A stretch of DNA of 64,000 nt from Streptomyces griseochromogenes (GCF_001542625.1 NZ_CP016279.1:1426001-1490000); one strand, 5' to 3'; counted from the first letter of the stretch, positions 7,192 to 16,516 are shown. Translations and numbers: made by a program. Notes: generated from the letters alone by a model not told the origin.

Positions 7192-8898
7192 ATGGCCAGG
7201 GAATTCCAACGCGGCCACAAGGCCAGGGTCAGTGATCTCACGGCGGGCACGGATCTGTACGTAGGCGTGCAGATCTCCGCTCCTGGACTGACCTTCGACA
7301 TCAGCTGCTTCGGTCTGGACGCCGACGAGCGCCTTTCGGACGACCGGTACTTCGTCTTCTTCAACCAGCCGAAGTCCCCTGAGGAGTCCATCCAGTTGCT
7401 GGGCGCCCAGGCGGGCGATACGGAGTCGTTCCGGGTCACGCTGGACCGGATCCCCTCCCAGATCCGCAAGCTCTCCTTCACGGCGACCCTCGACGGCACC
7501 GGGCAGATGTCGCAGATCAGTCCCGGATACCTGCGCATTGTGGCCGGTGGCGAAGAGGTCGCCCGCTACTCCTTCAACGGCTCGGAGTTCTCCACCGAGC
7601 GGGCCGTGATGCTCGGTGACTTCTACTTCAAGGACGTATGGCGGTTCGCCGCGGTCGGTCAGGGCTTCGACGGCGGTCTGGAGGCGCTGCTGAAGAACTT
7701 CGGCGGAGAGGTGCTGGAGGAGGAGGCGCCCGCCGCCCCGCAGCAGCCGCAGACCGCCGCCGCTCCCGGCTTCGCACCGCCCGCATTCGGCGCCCCGGCG
7801 GCACCCGCGCCCGCACCTGCACCTGCACCCGCCCCTGTTCCGGCGCCCGCTCCGGCTCCTGCCGAGCAGTCCGCCGCCCAGGGCTTCGCCTCGCCGCCCG
7901 GAGCCACACCGCCCGGAATCACCCCGCCTCCGGCCCCGGCGCCCGCGCCGAACGTGCACGCGGCCCCGACGGTCATCGCCCCTCTGGCCCCGCCCGCCGG
8001 CGGCACGGTCCATCCGCCGGCCCCGGCGCCCGCGCCCTACGGCCAGCCTCCGCAGCAGCAGCCGTACGGCGGCCAGCCCGGCGCGCCGATGCCTCCGGGC
8101 TACGGCCAGCAGCCCTCCTACGGCGGTCAGCCGGGCGCGCCGATGCCTCCGGGCTACGGTCAGCAGCCGCAGTACGGTCAGGTCCCCGGCCAGCAGCCGG
8201 CCGCGTACGGAGTGCCGCAGGGCGCCCCCCAGGGCGGTGCCGGTGTGATGGCAGCGCTCCAGGCGTTCAAGGAGACGCCCACCGGGCAGCGCTGGACGCA
8301 GCAGAACAAGAAGCTCATCCGGGTCGACCTCGGCATCGGCGGGCAGCCGGTGCTGGCCCGGCAGGGCAGTATGGTGCTCTACCAGGGCAAGGTCGACTTC
8401 AGCTACAAGGGCGCCGGGTTCGCCGGGCGGATCGTCGGCAGCGCGACCGGCCAGGAGATGCAGCTGATGCGCTGCACCGGCAACGGCCAGGTGTTCCTCG
8501 CCGAGAACTCCACCCATCTGCACCCCATCGAGCTGCAGGGCGACGCGATCTGCGTCTCCGCCGAAAGCGTCCTCGCCTTCGACGAGAGCCTCCAGCACGA
8601 GATCCGCCGCATCGAGGGGCACGGCATCCCGGGCGGCGCGCTGTTCACCATGCAGTTCCAGGGCACCGGAACGATCGTCGTCAAGACGCACGGCACACCT
8701 GTCGTGCTGCCCGTGACACCCACGACCTTCGCCGACTGCAACGCGGTGGTCGCCTGGTCGGCCGCCTCCCAGGTGATCGTCTCCAGCCAGGTGCGGATGC
8801 GCCGCAACGCCTACCCGGGCGACACCGGGGAGAGCGTCAACCTCCAGTTCCGGGGCGCGCCCGGGAACTTCATCGTCGTCCAGCCCTACGAGGTCTGA
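7192..8898 (+). CDS. TerD-domain protein fused to AIM24 domain
   Basis: 568 aa. Residues 1-180 form a TerD-type domain (calcium-binding stress fold of the tellurite-resistance group; note DADERLSDDRYFVFF). Residues about 185-345 are a Pro/Ala/Gln-rich flexible linker with two near-identical copies of GGQPGAPMPPGYGQQP. Residues about 350-568 are an AIM24 (TIGR00266-like) beta-sandwich domain, including QNKKLIRVDLG and the closing GNFIVVQPYEV. It heads a three-gene cluster in which the next two genes encode stand-alone AIM24 domains. Biochemical role unknown; TerD families act in chemical stress and differentiation. Confidence 0.88.
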   Translation: MAREFQRGHKARVSDLTAGTDLYVGVQISAPGLTFDISCFGLDADERLSDDRYFVFFNQPKSPEESIQLLGAQAGDTESFRVTLDRIPSQIRKLSFTATLDGTGQMSQISPGYLRIVAGGEEVARYSFNGSEFSTERAVMLGDFYFKDVWRFAAVGQGFDGGLEALLKNFGGEVLEEEAPAAPQQPQTAAAPGFAPPAFGAPAAPAPAPAPAPAPVPAPAPAPAEQSAAQGFASPPGATPPGITPPPAPAPAPNVHAAPTVIAPLAPPAGGTVHPPAPAPAPYGQPPQQQPYGGQPGAPMPPGYGQQPSYGGQPGAPMPPGYGQQPQYGQVPGQQPAAYGVPQGAPQGGAGVMAALQAFKETPTGQRWTQQNKKLIRVDLGIGGQPVLARQGSMVLYQGKVDFSYKGAGFAGRIVGSATGQEMQLMRCTGNGQVFLAENSTHLHPIELQGDAICVSAESVLAFDESLQHEIRRIEGHGIPGGALFTMQFQGTGTIVVKTHGTPVVLPVTPTTFADCNAVVAWSAASQVIVSSQVRMRRNAYPGDTGESVNLQFRGAPGNFIVVQPYEV

Positions 8899-8909
8899 GG
8901 GAGCCCGTC

Positions 8910-9590
8910 ATGAACCAGCCGCTCGCGGGCTACGCCCCCGCACCCATCACCGCCCGCATGGAGAACCACGGCAGCCACATGCTGAAGGTCGCCATGCAGA
9001 CCGGAAACGACCTCCTCGCGCGCGTGGGGTCGATGGTCGCCTACGAAGGCTTCATCCAGTACGAGCCCAACCCGCCGGCCGTCCGCCAGATCGCCCGCGA
9101 CTGGATCACCGGCGAGGGCGCGCCGCTGATGAAGTGCACCGGCGACGGCCTGCTCTACCTCGCCGACTACGGCGCGAACGTCGTCGTGATCAACCTCAAC
9201 GGCGACGGCATCTCCGTCAACGCCACCAACCTGCTCGCCTTCGACGCGCACCTTCAGTGGGGCGTCGAGCGCGTCAAGGGGCTCGCCAAGTTCGCCGGGC
9301 AGGGCCTGTGGAACACGAAGATCTCCGGGCAGGGCTGGGTCGCGCTGACCTCCCGGGGCAAGCCGATCGTCGTCGACTGCGGAGGCGGTGAGGACGAGAC
9401 CTACGTCGACCCCGACGCGCTCGTCGCCTGGTCCCCGAACCTGAAGGTGAAGGGCAAGCGCAGCTTCAAGGCGCAGTCACTGATCGGCCGGGGCAGCGGC
9501 GAGGCCTACCAGATGGCCTTCTCCGGCCAGGGCATCGTCGTCGTCCAGCCCAGCGAGGACAGCACCGACCGCATCCGGATCCGGGGCTGA
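8910..9590 (+). CDS. AIM24-family protein (first stand-alone copy)
   Basis: 226 aa, almost entirely one AIM24 domain, with the LLARVGSMVAYEGFIQYE strand near the N-terminus and GQGIVVVQPSE near the C-terminus. It starts 11 bases after the TerD-AIM24 stop with GAGGGAG ahead of ATG. It parallels the C-terminal half of the upstream protein, so the cluster probably arose by duplication. No signal peptide or membrane segment. Molecular function not established. Confidence 0.85.
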   Translation: MNQPLAGYAPAPITARMENHGSHMLKVAMQTGNDLLARVGSMVAYEGFIQYEPNPPAVRQIARDWITGEGAPLMKCTGDGLLYLADYGANVVVINLNGDGISVNATNLLAFDAHLQWGVERVKGLAKFAGQGLWNTKISGQGWVALTSRGKPIVVDCGGGEDETYVDPDALVAWSPNLKVKGKRSFKAQSLIGRGSGEAYQMAFSGQGIVVVQPSEDSTDRIRIRG

Positions 9591-9608
9591 GGGGGAGCCA
9601 GAAACACC

Positions 9609-10364
9609 ATGCAGAGCCCGCTTTTCGCGCACAACGACCTCCAGACGCAAGAGCGCTGGAGCATGCAGAACGCGCAGATGCTCCGCGTCACCCTGGAGGG
9701 GCACGACGACATCCTCGCCCGCAAGGGCACCATGATCGCCTACCAGGGTCTCGTGGAGTTCGACGCCGAGTACCGCAGCAACAACCAGGCACGCGCGCGT
9801 GCGCACACCGGCGAGGGTCTGGACCTGATGCGCTGCCACGGGCAGGGCACGGTCTACCTCGCCAACCTCGCCCAGCACGTGCACGTCATGGACGTCGAGC
9901 AGGACGGGCTGACGGTCGACAGCAGCTACGTCCTCGCCATGGACTCCTCGCTGCACCACGAGGTCATCGCCGTCGACAGCCTCTACGGCATCTCCGGGTC
10001 CGGGAAGTACCAGCTCAACATCACCGGGCGCGGCAAGGTGGCCCTGATGACCTCGGGCGCGCCGCTGCTGATGCAGGTCACGCCCGACAAGTACGTCAAC
10101 TGCGACGCCGACGCGATCGTCGCCTGGTCCACGGGGCTGCGTGTGCAGATGCAGGCCCAGACGCACTCCTCGGGGGTGTGGCGGCGGCGCGGCAACACCG
10201 GTGAGGGCTGGGAGCTGAGCTTCATGGGCTCCGGGTTCGCGCTCGTGCAGCCCAGCGAGCTGCTGCCGCCGCAGAACGCGGTGATCGGCCAGGGCCTCGC
10301 CGCACAGTTCGGCATGGGGCAGCAGGGGGCGCGCGGTCAGAACCAGGGCAACGTCTGGAGCTGA
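9609..10364 (+). CDS. AIM24-family protein (second stand-alone copy)
   Basis: 251 aa, again one AIM24 domain: ILARKGTMIAYQGLVEFD near residue 40 and GSGFALVQPSELLPP near the end. It has a short N-terminal extension and a Gly/Gln-rich C-terminal tail. It starts 18 bases after the previous stop with a GGGGGAG ribosome site. Three diverged AIM24 domains in one operon suggest a heteromeric assembly, but that is inference. Confidence 0.85.
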   Translation: MQSPLFAHNDLQTQERWSMQNAQMLRVTLEGHDDILARKGTMIAYQGLVEFDAEYRSNNQARARAHTGEGLDLMRCHGQGTVYLANLAQHVHVMDVEQDGLTVDSSYVLAMDSSLHHEVIAVDSLYGISGSGKYQLNITGRGKVALMTSGAPLLMQVTPDKYVNCDADAIVAWSTGLRVQMQAQTHSSGVWRRRGNTGEGWELSFMGSGFALVQPSELLPPQNAVIGQGLAAQFGMGQQGARGQNQGNVWS

Positions 10365-10383
10365 CCGTCCGGAAGACAAACGT

Positions 10384-10401
10384 AGGGGGCGGCCGCCCCC
10401 T
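10384..10401. terminator. palindrome between convergent genes
   Basis: An 18-bp perfect GC palindrome (AGGGGGCGG and its complement) lies in the 43-bp gap between the convergent AIM24 and Nudix genes. It is a plausible bidirectional terminator, but has no unpaired loop or U-tract. Confidence 0.4.
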
Positions 10402-10407
10402 GCACGT

Positions 10408-10929
10408 TCAGAGCCTGGCTCGGGTCGCGTCCAGTAGGCGTACGACCGACTCGTCGGCCACGTCCGGCACCTCGTCGTAGGCGAACCAGCGCACGTCCAG
10501 CGACTCGTCGCTGATCACATGCTGGGCGTCGCGCGGGGCCAGCGCCGCGTACTGCACGTCGAAGTGCCAGTGGCAGGGCGCGGGGATCGGGTGCCGGTCC
10601 AGGCGCACCGGACCGCCGGACAGCAGCGTCAGCCCCGGGACGCCGGACTCCTCGGTCGCCTCGCGCAGGGCCGCCGCGGCCACCGAGACGTCGCCCTGCT
10701 CGCAGTGGCCGCCCATCTGCAGCCACATCCGCAGCTTCTTGTGCAGCGTGAGCAGCACCCGGCCGCGCTCGGGGTCGATGACCAGCGCACTCGCCGTGAT
10801 GTGGCCCGCGTGGCAGGCCTTCCACATGGCGTCCGGGTGGGCCGCCAGATGGTCCAGATAGGCCTGGCGCAGGTCTTCCTGGTCCTCGTAGCCCTTCAGC
10901 ACGAGGACCGCGTCGTCGTGAAGGCTCAC
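10408..10929 (-). CDS. Nudix hydrolase
   Basis: 173 aa. The Nudix box is visible around residues 73-95 (GGHCEQGD...AALREATEESG), with the REATEESG core carrying the metal-binding glutamates. Such enzymes hydrolyse nucleoside diphosphates linked to another group; the substrate cannot be told from sequence. The GTG start overlaps the stop of the upstream DUF2342 gene by four bases (GTGA), so they form one unit. Confidence 0.88.
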   Translation of the reverse strand: MSLHDDAVLVLKGYEDQEDLRQAYLDHLAAHPDAMWKACHAGHITASALVIDPERGRVLLTLHKKLRMWLQMGGHCEQGDVSVAAAALREATEESGVPGLTLLSGGPVRLDRHPIPAPCHWHFDVQYAALAPRDAQHVISDESLDVRWFAYDEVPDVADESVVRLLDATRARL

Positions 10930-12362
10930 TCGGCGTCGTCGCCCTTGGACTCGTCGTCCTTCTTCAGGTTCGGCTTCTCGCCGGAGCCGCTCGCCGCCTC
11001 GCCGAGCATCTTGTCCAGCTCGGAGAAGTCCAGCTGCTCGCGGTGGACGAAGCCGTCCGGGTCGTCCAGGTCGGTGGCGGTCGGCAGCATGTCCGGGTGG
11101 GCCCACAGGGCGTCCCGGCCGTCGACCCCGCGCGCGTCCGTGAGCGAGGCCCACAGACGGGAGGCGTCGCGCAGCCGGCGCGGGCGCAGCTCCAGGCCGA
11201 TCAGCGTGGCGAACGTCTGTTCCGCCGGGCCGCCGGTGGCGCGGCGGCGGCGCAGGGTCTCACGCAGCGCGTCCGCGGACGACAGACGCGGCTTCGCGGC
11301 CGCGTGGACCACCGCGTCCACCCAGCCCTCGACGAGCGCCAGCGCGGTCTCCAGACGGGCCAGGGCCGCCTTCTGCTCCGGCGTGTCCTCCGGCTGGAAC
11401 ATGCCCTGCTGCAGGGCGTCCTGCAGCTGCTCCGGGTTCTGCGGGTCGAACTGGCCGACCACGTCCTCCAGCTTGGCCGTGTCGACCTTGATCCCGCGCG
11501 CGTACCCGTCGACCGCGCCGAACAGGTGCGAGCGCAGCCACGGCACATGCGCGAACAGGCGCTGGTGGGCGGCCTCGCGCAGGGCCAGATAGAGCCGGAC
11601 CTCCTCCTTCGGCACACCGAGGTCCTTGCCGAACGCCTCCACGTTGGCGGGGAGCAGCGCCGCCTTGCCGACCGGGCCCAGCGGCAGGCCGATGTCGGTC
11701 GAGCCGACGACCTCGCCCGCCAGCACGCCCACGGCCTGCCCGATCTGCGTGCCGAACATGGCGCCGCCCATCGAGCGCATCATGCCGATCAGCGGGCCCG
11801 CCATGGCCTGCATCTCCTCCGGCAGGACGTCGCCCATCGCCGCGCCGACCCGCTCGGCGACCGGGTCGACCAGCTCCTGCCACGCGGGCAGCGTCGCCTC
11901 GACCCACTCGGCGCGCGACCAGGCCACCGCCGATGCGGCGCCCGACGGCAGGGACGTCGCATCGTCCAGCCACAGATCGGCCAGGCGCACGGCCTCCTCG
12001 ACAGCGGAGCGCTCGGCGGTGCCGACGCTCGCGTCCTTGACGCCGTCCTGGGTGCCCTGGGCGACCGTCTGACGGGCGATCTGCTTGGCCATGTCCCAGT
12101 TCACCGGGCCGCCCTCGTAGGAGAGCATCTGGCCCAGCTGCTGGAACGCGGCGCCCAGGTCGGTGGGGTTCAGAGAACCGAACATGGCCGCGAGCGGATT
12201 GTCGGCGCCGGGGCCGCCAAAGCCTCCGGCCCCGGGCAGCCCGAAACCGAACGGGTTGGCCGGTCCCTGCCCACCACCGCTCTGCTGGTCCTTCTCCTTG
12301 CCCTCGTCGCCGTCTTCCGGCTCCTCCGGCGGAAGGCCGAATCCGAATGGGGTGTCACTCAC
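10926..12362 (-). CDS. DUF2342 / zinc-dependent metalloprotease-like protein
   Basis: 478 aa, matching the actinobacterial DUF2342 family often named zinc-dependent metalloprotease. The N-terminal 80 residues are Gly/Pro/Asp-rich; two Met/Gly/Ala-rich segments (about residues 160-225) are hydrophobic without being clear membrane helices; the presumed active-site helix contains REAAHQRLF, a weak HExxH-like pattern, so catalytic activity is uncertain. The C-terminal 25 residues are acidic/lysine-rich and disordered. It ends in a GTGA overlap with the Nudix gene. Confidence 0.82.
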   Translation of the reverse strand: MSDTPFGFGLPPEEPEDGDEGKEKDQQSGGGQGPANPFGFGLPGAGGFGGPGADNPLAAMFGSLNPTDLGAAFQQLGQMLSYEGGPVNWDMAKQIARQTVAQGTQDGVKDASVGTAERSAVEEAVRLADLWLDDATSLPSGAASAVAWSRAEWVEATLPAWQELVDPVAERVGAAMGDVLPEEMQAMAGPLIGMMRSMGGAMFGTQIGQAVGVLAGEVVGSTDIGLPLGPVGKAALLPANVEAFGKDLGVPKEEVRLYLALREAAHQRLFAHVPWLRSHLFGAVDGYARGIKVDTAKLEDVVGQFDPQNPEQLQDALQQGMFQPEDTPEQKAALARLETALALVEGWVDAVVHAAAKPRLSSADALRETLRRRRATGGPAEQTFATLIGLELRPRRLRDASRLWASLTDARGVDGRDALWAHPDMLPTATDLDDPDGFVHREQLDFSELDKMLGEAASGSGEKPNLKKDDESKGDDAE

Positions 12363-12553
12363 GGGATTCCTCGGCTGGTAAGGCCACCGGATCTCTCCGG
12401 CGGCGCGGCTGCCCGACATCACCACCCAGCGTAGACACCCGAACCCGATCGGGCCTCGGTGCTTCGCCCACGCAAGGGCTGCGGCAGGATGGATGCACCT
12501 GGTACGCACGCGTCACTCGCGCCCGTACTGAAGACAACCTCTGGAGACGCCCG

Positions 12554-13666
12554 GTGAGTTCCCCAGATCCGCAGGTTCGCGCAGCGCGAAACCTTTCAAC
12601 CCCTCCTGCCGTGCGCGGGCCCGTCGTCGCGGTCACCGGTGCCGCGACCGGAGTCGGTGCCCTGCTCACCGAGAGGCTCGCCGCCTGCGAGGAGATCAAG
12701 CAGGTCATCGCCATCGACGAGCGGCGCGGGGAGTGCGCCGACGCGCAGTGGCACATCCTCGACGTGCGCGACCCGGCGATCGCGGACAAGCTGCGGGGCG
12801 CGGATGTGGTGGTGCATCTCGCCCTCGACCTGGACCTCGGCAGCGACGCCGCCGCTCGTACCGCTTACAACGTACGGGGGACGCAGACCGTGCTGACCGC
12901 GGCCGCGGCCGCCGGGGTGCACCGGGTCGTGCTGTGCACGTCCTCGATGGTCTACGGAGCGCTGCCGGACAACGAGCTGCCCCTGTCGGAGGACGCGGAG
13001 CTGCGAGCCACGGCCGAGGCCACCGGGGTCGGGGATCTGCTGGAGATCGAGCGGCTGGCGCGGCGCGCACCGCGCGCGCATCCGGGGCTGAACGTCACCG
13101 TCGTGCGCCCCGCCGTGCTGGTCGGCGGCACGGACACCGCGCTGACCAGGTACTTCGAGTCTCCTCGGCTGCTGGTGGTCGCCGGGTCGCGGCCGGCCTG
13201 GCAGTTCTGTCACGTCGAGGATCTGTGCAGTGCCCTGGAGTACGCCGTCCTGGAGAAGGTCGACGGGGAGCTCGCCGTGGGCTGTGACGGGTGGCTGGAG
13301 CAGGAGGAGGTCGAGGAGCTGAGCGGGATCCGGCGGATGGAGCTGCCGTCGGCGGTCGCGCTGGGCGCCGCGGCCCGGCTGCACCGGATCGGCCTCACTC
13401 CGTCTCCGGCCGGGGATCTGGCGTACACGATGTACCCCTGGGTGGTCAGCGGGAGCCGGTTGCACGATGCCGGGTGGCGGCCGGGGTGGACCAATGAGGA
13501 GGTGCTGGCCGAGCTGCTGGAGGAGGCTTCCGGGCGGCACACGGTGGCCGGACGGCGGCTGGGGCGGAAGGACGCGACGGCGGCCGGGGCCGCGGGGGCG
13601 ACGGTGGCGCTGCTGGGTGCCGCCGCTGTCGTACGGCGGGCTCGGAAGGCCCGGCGACGACTCTGA
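12554..13666 (+). CDS. NAD-dependent epimerase/dehydratase (extended SDR)
   Basis: 370 aa. Rossmann motif VAVTGAATGVGALL near residue 25 (TGxxxGxG type), then DVRD, the VVHLALDLD strand, and STSSMVYG ahead of the substrate domain. The usual YxxxK is not obvious in the expected place, so catalytic competence is unclear. The last 30 residues contain a hydrophobic Ala/Gly stretch followed by an Arg/Lys tail, resembling a C-terminal membrane anchor. Start GTG at 12554 is supported by GGAG 7 nt upstream. Confidence 0.8.
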   Translation: MSSPDPQVRAARNLSTPPAVRGPVVAVTGAATGVGALLTERLAACEEIKQVIAIDERRGECADAQWHILDVRDPAIADKLRGADVVVHLALDLDLGSDAAARTAYNVRGTQTVLTAAAAAGVHRVVLCTSSMVYGALPDNELPLSEDAELRATAEATGVGDLLEIERLARRAPRAHPGLNVTVVRPAVLVGGTDTALTRYFESPRLLVVAGSRPAWQFCHVEDLCSALEYAVLEKVDGELAVGCDGWLEQEEVEELSGIRRMELPSAVALGAAARLHRIGLTPSPAGDLAYTMYPWVVSGSRLHDAGWRPGWTNEEVLAELLEEASGRHTVAGRRLGRKDATAAGAAGATVALLGAAAVVRRARKARRRL

Positions 13667-13696
13667 GCACCGGATCCGCCCCTTGCCCCTCCCGCC

Positions 13697-13713
13697 GAGG
13701 GGCTCCGCCCCTC
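13697..13713 (+). terminator. small hairpin after the epimerase gene
   Basis: A 7-bp stem GAGGGGC/GCCCCTC with a 3-nt loop, 30 bases after the epimerase stop. It may end that transcript before moaE, whose own promoter would lie in 13720-13800. Confidence 0.35.
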
Positions 13714-13805
13714 CATGTGGCTGTAGGAGACTCCAAACCGCGCCGTGCGTGTGCCTGGTGAAAGTCGTATTCCGGGATGTCGGAGGCGTGCGGCACCATG
13801 GGGGC

Positions 13806-14273
13806 ATGGCACCCATGAACGATCACCCCGGTGAGCAGGCGGCGCGGGATCCCATCAAGCTGATCGGTATCCGGGAGACCGCGCTGTCCGTGGACGAGGT
13901 CTTCCGGGCCGTCGGGGACGACGCCGCCGGTGGTGTCGCACTGTTCGTGGGGACCGTGCGGAACCACGACTCGGGTGCCGACGTCGATGCGCTCGGGTAC
14001 TCCTGCCATCCCAGCGCCGAAGCCGAGATGAGGCGGATCGCCGAGAAGGTCGTCGCCGAGTATCCGGTGCGGGCGCTGGCCGCCGTCCACCGCGTGGGCG
14101 ACCTCGCCGTCGGCGACCTCGCCGTCGTCGTCGGGGTGTCGTGCCCCCACCGCGGCGAGGCCTTCGAGGCGTGCCGCAAGCTCATCGACGACCTGAAGCA
14201 CGAGGTGCCCATCTGGAAGCACCAGAAGTTCTCCGACGGGACCGAGGAATGGGTCGGGGCCGGCACCTGCTGA
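13806..14273 (+). CDS. moaE: molybdopterin synthase catalytic subunit MoaE
   Basis: 155 aa, full-length for MoaE, which inserts sulphur from MoaD thiocarboxylate into cyclic pyranopterin to form molybdopterin. Family marks: GGVALFVGTVRNHDSG near residue 40, the YSCHPSAEAEM segment, SCPHRGEAFEACR, and the C-terminal VPIWKHQKFSDG carrying the conserved lysines. An alternative ATG at 13815 is three codons downstream. No moaD or other moco gene is adjacent, so MoaD must be encoded elsewhere. Confidence 0.95.
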   Translation: MAPMNDHPGEQAARDPIKLIGIRETALSVDEVFRAVGDDAAGGVALFVGTVRNHDSGADVDALGYSCHPSAEAEMRRIAEKVVAEYPVRALAAVHRVGDLAVGDLAVVVGVSCPHRGEAFEACRKLIDDLKHEVPIWKHQKFSDGTEEWVGAGTC

Positions 14274-14413
14274 CGGCGGTCGCACCTTCCCTCACCTTCG
14301 GCCCATCACCCACTCCGGTTGCGTAACCACCCCCCTCGCGTGAGCGTTGTCAGAGCGAATGGTTAATCTGCTGATCAGTCGGTTGCGGACGCTCATGGGG
14401 TTGGGAGGTCGGC

Positions 14414-14587
14414 ATGGCGGCGCTCGCCTGGTTGCTGATACCGCTGATCGCGGCGGTCGGTGCCGGTCTGTGGGGCAGCTGGGCCAATCGGACACGGAAG
14501 ACACGCGGCGACGGACCCGAACTGGACGGGTACGCGCGATTCCGCGAGGCCATGGAGAAGTCCCCTCCGGGTGCGCGCGGCGCCTGA
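14414..14587 (+). CDS. 57-aa single-span membrane protein
   Basis: A small ORF with a good SD (GGGAGG, 14403-14408) 5 nt before ATG. Residues 3-21 form one hydrophobic helix (AALAWLLIPLIAAVGAGLW), followed by a basic patch (NRTRKTR) and an acidic/basic soluble tail, so the predicted topology is N-out/C-in. It sits 51 bp before the PDZ protease gene and may belong to the same unit. No family is recognised; the coding case rests on start context, codon bias and the membrane pattern. Confidence 0.65.
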   Translation: MAALAWLLIPLIAAVGAGLWGSWANRTRKTRGDGPELDGYARFREAMEKSPPGARGA

Positions 14588-14638
14588 CGGGGGTGGCCCT
14601 GACGGTGCGCTGACAGAGGCGTCCCGTACTGTCGTGGC

Positions 14639-15736
14639 ATGCCACGCCGCACCGCGACGATGCTCGCCTCCACCCTGATGCTGATCGCGCTCCTGTGCGC
14701 GGGAGTTCTCATCCCCGTGCCGTACTCGGAGATGTCCCCGGGGCCGACCGTGAACACGCTCGGGGAGCACGGGGGCGAGCCGGTGCTGCAGATCTCGGGG
14801 CACAAGACCTACCCGACGGACGGGCATCTGAACATGACGACCGTCCGGGTCACCAGCGCCGACTTCCGGATGAACCTGGTCGAGGCCGTCTACGGCTGGC
14901 TGGCGCGCGACAGCAAGATCGTGCCGCATGACACCCTCTACCCGGACGGCAAGACGGAGGAGCAGTCCACCCAGGAGAACGCCGAGGAGTTCAGCCAGTC
15001 CCAGGAGAGTGCCAAGGTCGCCGCCCTGAAGGAGCTGGGCGTCCCGGTGAAGTCCTGGGTGATCGTCTCCACCGTCGTCAAGAACTCCCCGGCCGAGGGC
15101 AGGCTGCACGCCGGCGATGTGATCAAGGCCGTGGACGGTGCGGCGGTCAAGCAGCCGTCCGATGTCGCCAAGCTCGTCACCAAGCACAAGCCGGGTCAGA
15201 ACGTCGTCTTCACCGTCGTCCCCGCCAAGGAGCAGGCCGCCGCCGAGAAGGAGCACAGGACGGCGACCAAGACGCAGGACGTCACCCTCACGACCAAGAC
15301 CTCCGACGACACCGGCGCCAAGCGGGCCATCGTCGGGATCTCCGCCGGGACCGATCACACCTTCCCGTTCGGCATCGACATCAAGCTCGCCGATGTCGGC
15401 GGCCCCAGCGCCGGTTTGATGTTCGCGCTCGGCATCTACGACAAGCTCACCCCGGGGAGCCTCACCGGCGGGAAGTTCGTCGCCGGCACCGGCACCATCG
15501 ACGACAAAGGCACGGTCGGGCCGATCGGCGGCATCGAGATGAAGACGGTCGGCGCGCGCGGCAAGGGCGCCCAGTACTTCCTGACGCCCGCCGACAACTG
15601 CGCGGCCGCCGCCAAGGACACCCCGAGCGGGCTCACCCTGGTCAAGGTCAAGACCATCGGCGACGCCCTCGGCGCGCTCAAGGACATCCGCAGCGGGGAC
15701 ACCGCCGCCCTGCCGAAGTGCACCACCAAGGGCTGA
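14639..15736 (+). CDS. PDZ-domain Lon-like serine protease (YlbL type)
   Basis: 365 aa. An N-terminal membrane anchor (about residues 8-27) is followed by an extracytoplasmic region, a PDZ domain (about 135-200, PAEGRLHAGDVIKAVDG) and a C-terminal Lon-type protease domain. The catalytic dyad is Ser257 in GGPSAGLMFALG and Lys302 in GIEMKTVGA. This is the full YlbL family architecture, a membrane-tethered protease facing the cell exterior. It follows the 57-aa membrane protein in the same direction. Confidence 0.9.
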   Translation: MPRRTATMLASTLMLIALLCAGVLIPVPYSEMSPGPTVNTLGEHGGEPVLQISGHKTYPTDGHLNMTTVRVTSADFRMNLVEAVYGWLARDSKIVPHDTLYPDGKTEEQSTQENAEEFSQSQESAKVAALKELGVPVKSWVIVSTVVKNSPAEGRLHAGDVIKAVDGAAVKQPSDVAKLVTKHKPGQNVVFTVVPAKEQAAAEKEHRTATKTQDVTLTTKTSDDTGAKRAIVGISAGTDHTFPFGIDIKLADVGGPSAGLMFALGIYDKLTPGSLTGGKFVAGTGTIDDKGTVGPIGGIEMKTVGARGKGAQYFLTPADNCAAAAKDTPSGLTLVKVKTIGDALGALKDIRSGDTAALPKCTTKG

Positions 15737-15759
15737 CCGGCAGACCCGTCGCACGCGGC

Positions 15760-15791
15760 TGGGGGCGCCCCCGAAGGCAGGGGCGCCCCCA
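15760..15791. terminator. bidirectional terminator hairpin
   Basis: A 12-bp perfect stem (TGGGGGCGCCCC, 15760-15771, with 15780-15791) and 8-nt loop lie between the convergent protease and PPA1309-type genes. Confidence 0.65.
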
Positions 15792-15809
15792 TCGCCGTAC
15801 CGCCGAAGG

Positions 15810-16352
15810 TCAGTCCTCGAAGGTCGCCGCCAGGGCCTCGACCAGATTCGGCACCAGGTCGGGGCCCGTCAGCACCTCCGTCGGGGAGTCCTTCTCGCGC
15901 AGGCGCAGCGCCGACTCGCGGCTGCCGTCGCGCAGGACCGCGACCGTCATACGGACCTCCTGGCGCTCGGGGTGGTTCGCCACCCACTTGGCCAGCTTGG
16001 CCTCGCTCAGGCCCTCCGGGACCTGTGCCTCGGCCGACGGAGGCAGCATCAGGCGCTCCACCGTGAGCGCGCAGCCGGCCACCGCGTCCGGCCAGGCGAT
16101 GGTGCCGAGGAACTCGTCGAGCGGCTTGCCCGTGGGGATCTCGTCCTGCTCGATCGGGGTGAGACCGGTGGTCTCGGGCTCGTCCTGCAGGCCGAGCTGG
16201 GTGGCGAGCGAGGGTTCCTGAGCCCGCAGCCGTGCGGTGTCTACAAGGGCGAAAAGGCGAGCGGGCTGGTTCCAGCCGAGGCCGGAGGCGTACTCGTCGA
16301 TCTCGAGTACGGCCCGGGTGAGCGGGTTCGCTGCCATGGGAGTGTTGGACAT
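15810..16352 (-). CDS. PPA1309-family protein
   Basis: 180 aa, a conserved actinobacterial family of unknown function. It shows the family traits: an N-terminal helix with [12 protein letters not shown], a W-P-D-A-V-A-G-C segment in the middle, and the C-terminal [19 protein letters not shown]. No membrane segment or catalytic motif. It is transcribed divergently from the UPF0182 gene. Start ATG at 16352 (MSNTPMAAN) was preferred to upstream codons because those run into the divergent promoter region. Confidence 0.8.
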   Translation of the reverse strand: MSNTPMAANPLTRAVLEIDEYASGLGWNQPARLFALVDTARLRAQEPSLATQLGLQDEPETTGLTPIEQDEIPTGKPLDEFLGTIAWPDAVAGCALTVERLMLPPSAEAQVPEGLSEAKLAKWVANHPERQEVRMTVAVLRDGSRESALRLREKDSPTEVLTGPDLVPNLVEALAATFED

Positions 16353-16516
16353 GGTCACAATCCTGCCTCGTTCACGGCCGGAACCGGGAACCGAGTAAAC
16401 CGTCAGTAAGTTGCATAGGTGTGGGCCCGCGATCACGGGGGGCCACGGCGGGCCCGCGAACACGAGGGCCTGACGGATCGACAGCGAACTTCGAGGTGCG
16501 CACCTTGGCTTTCCAG

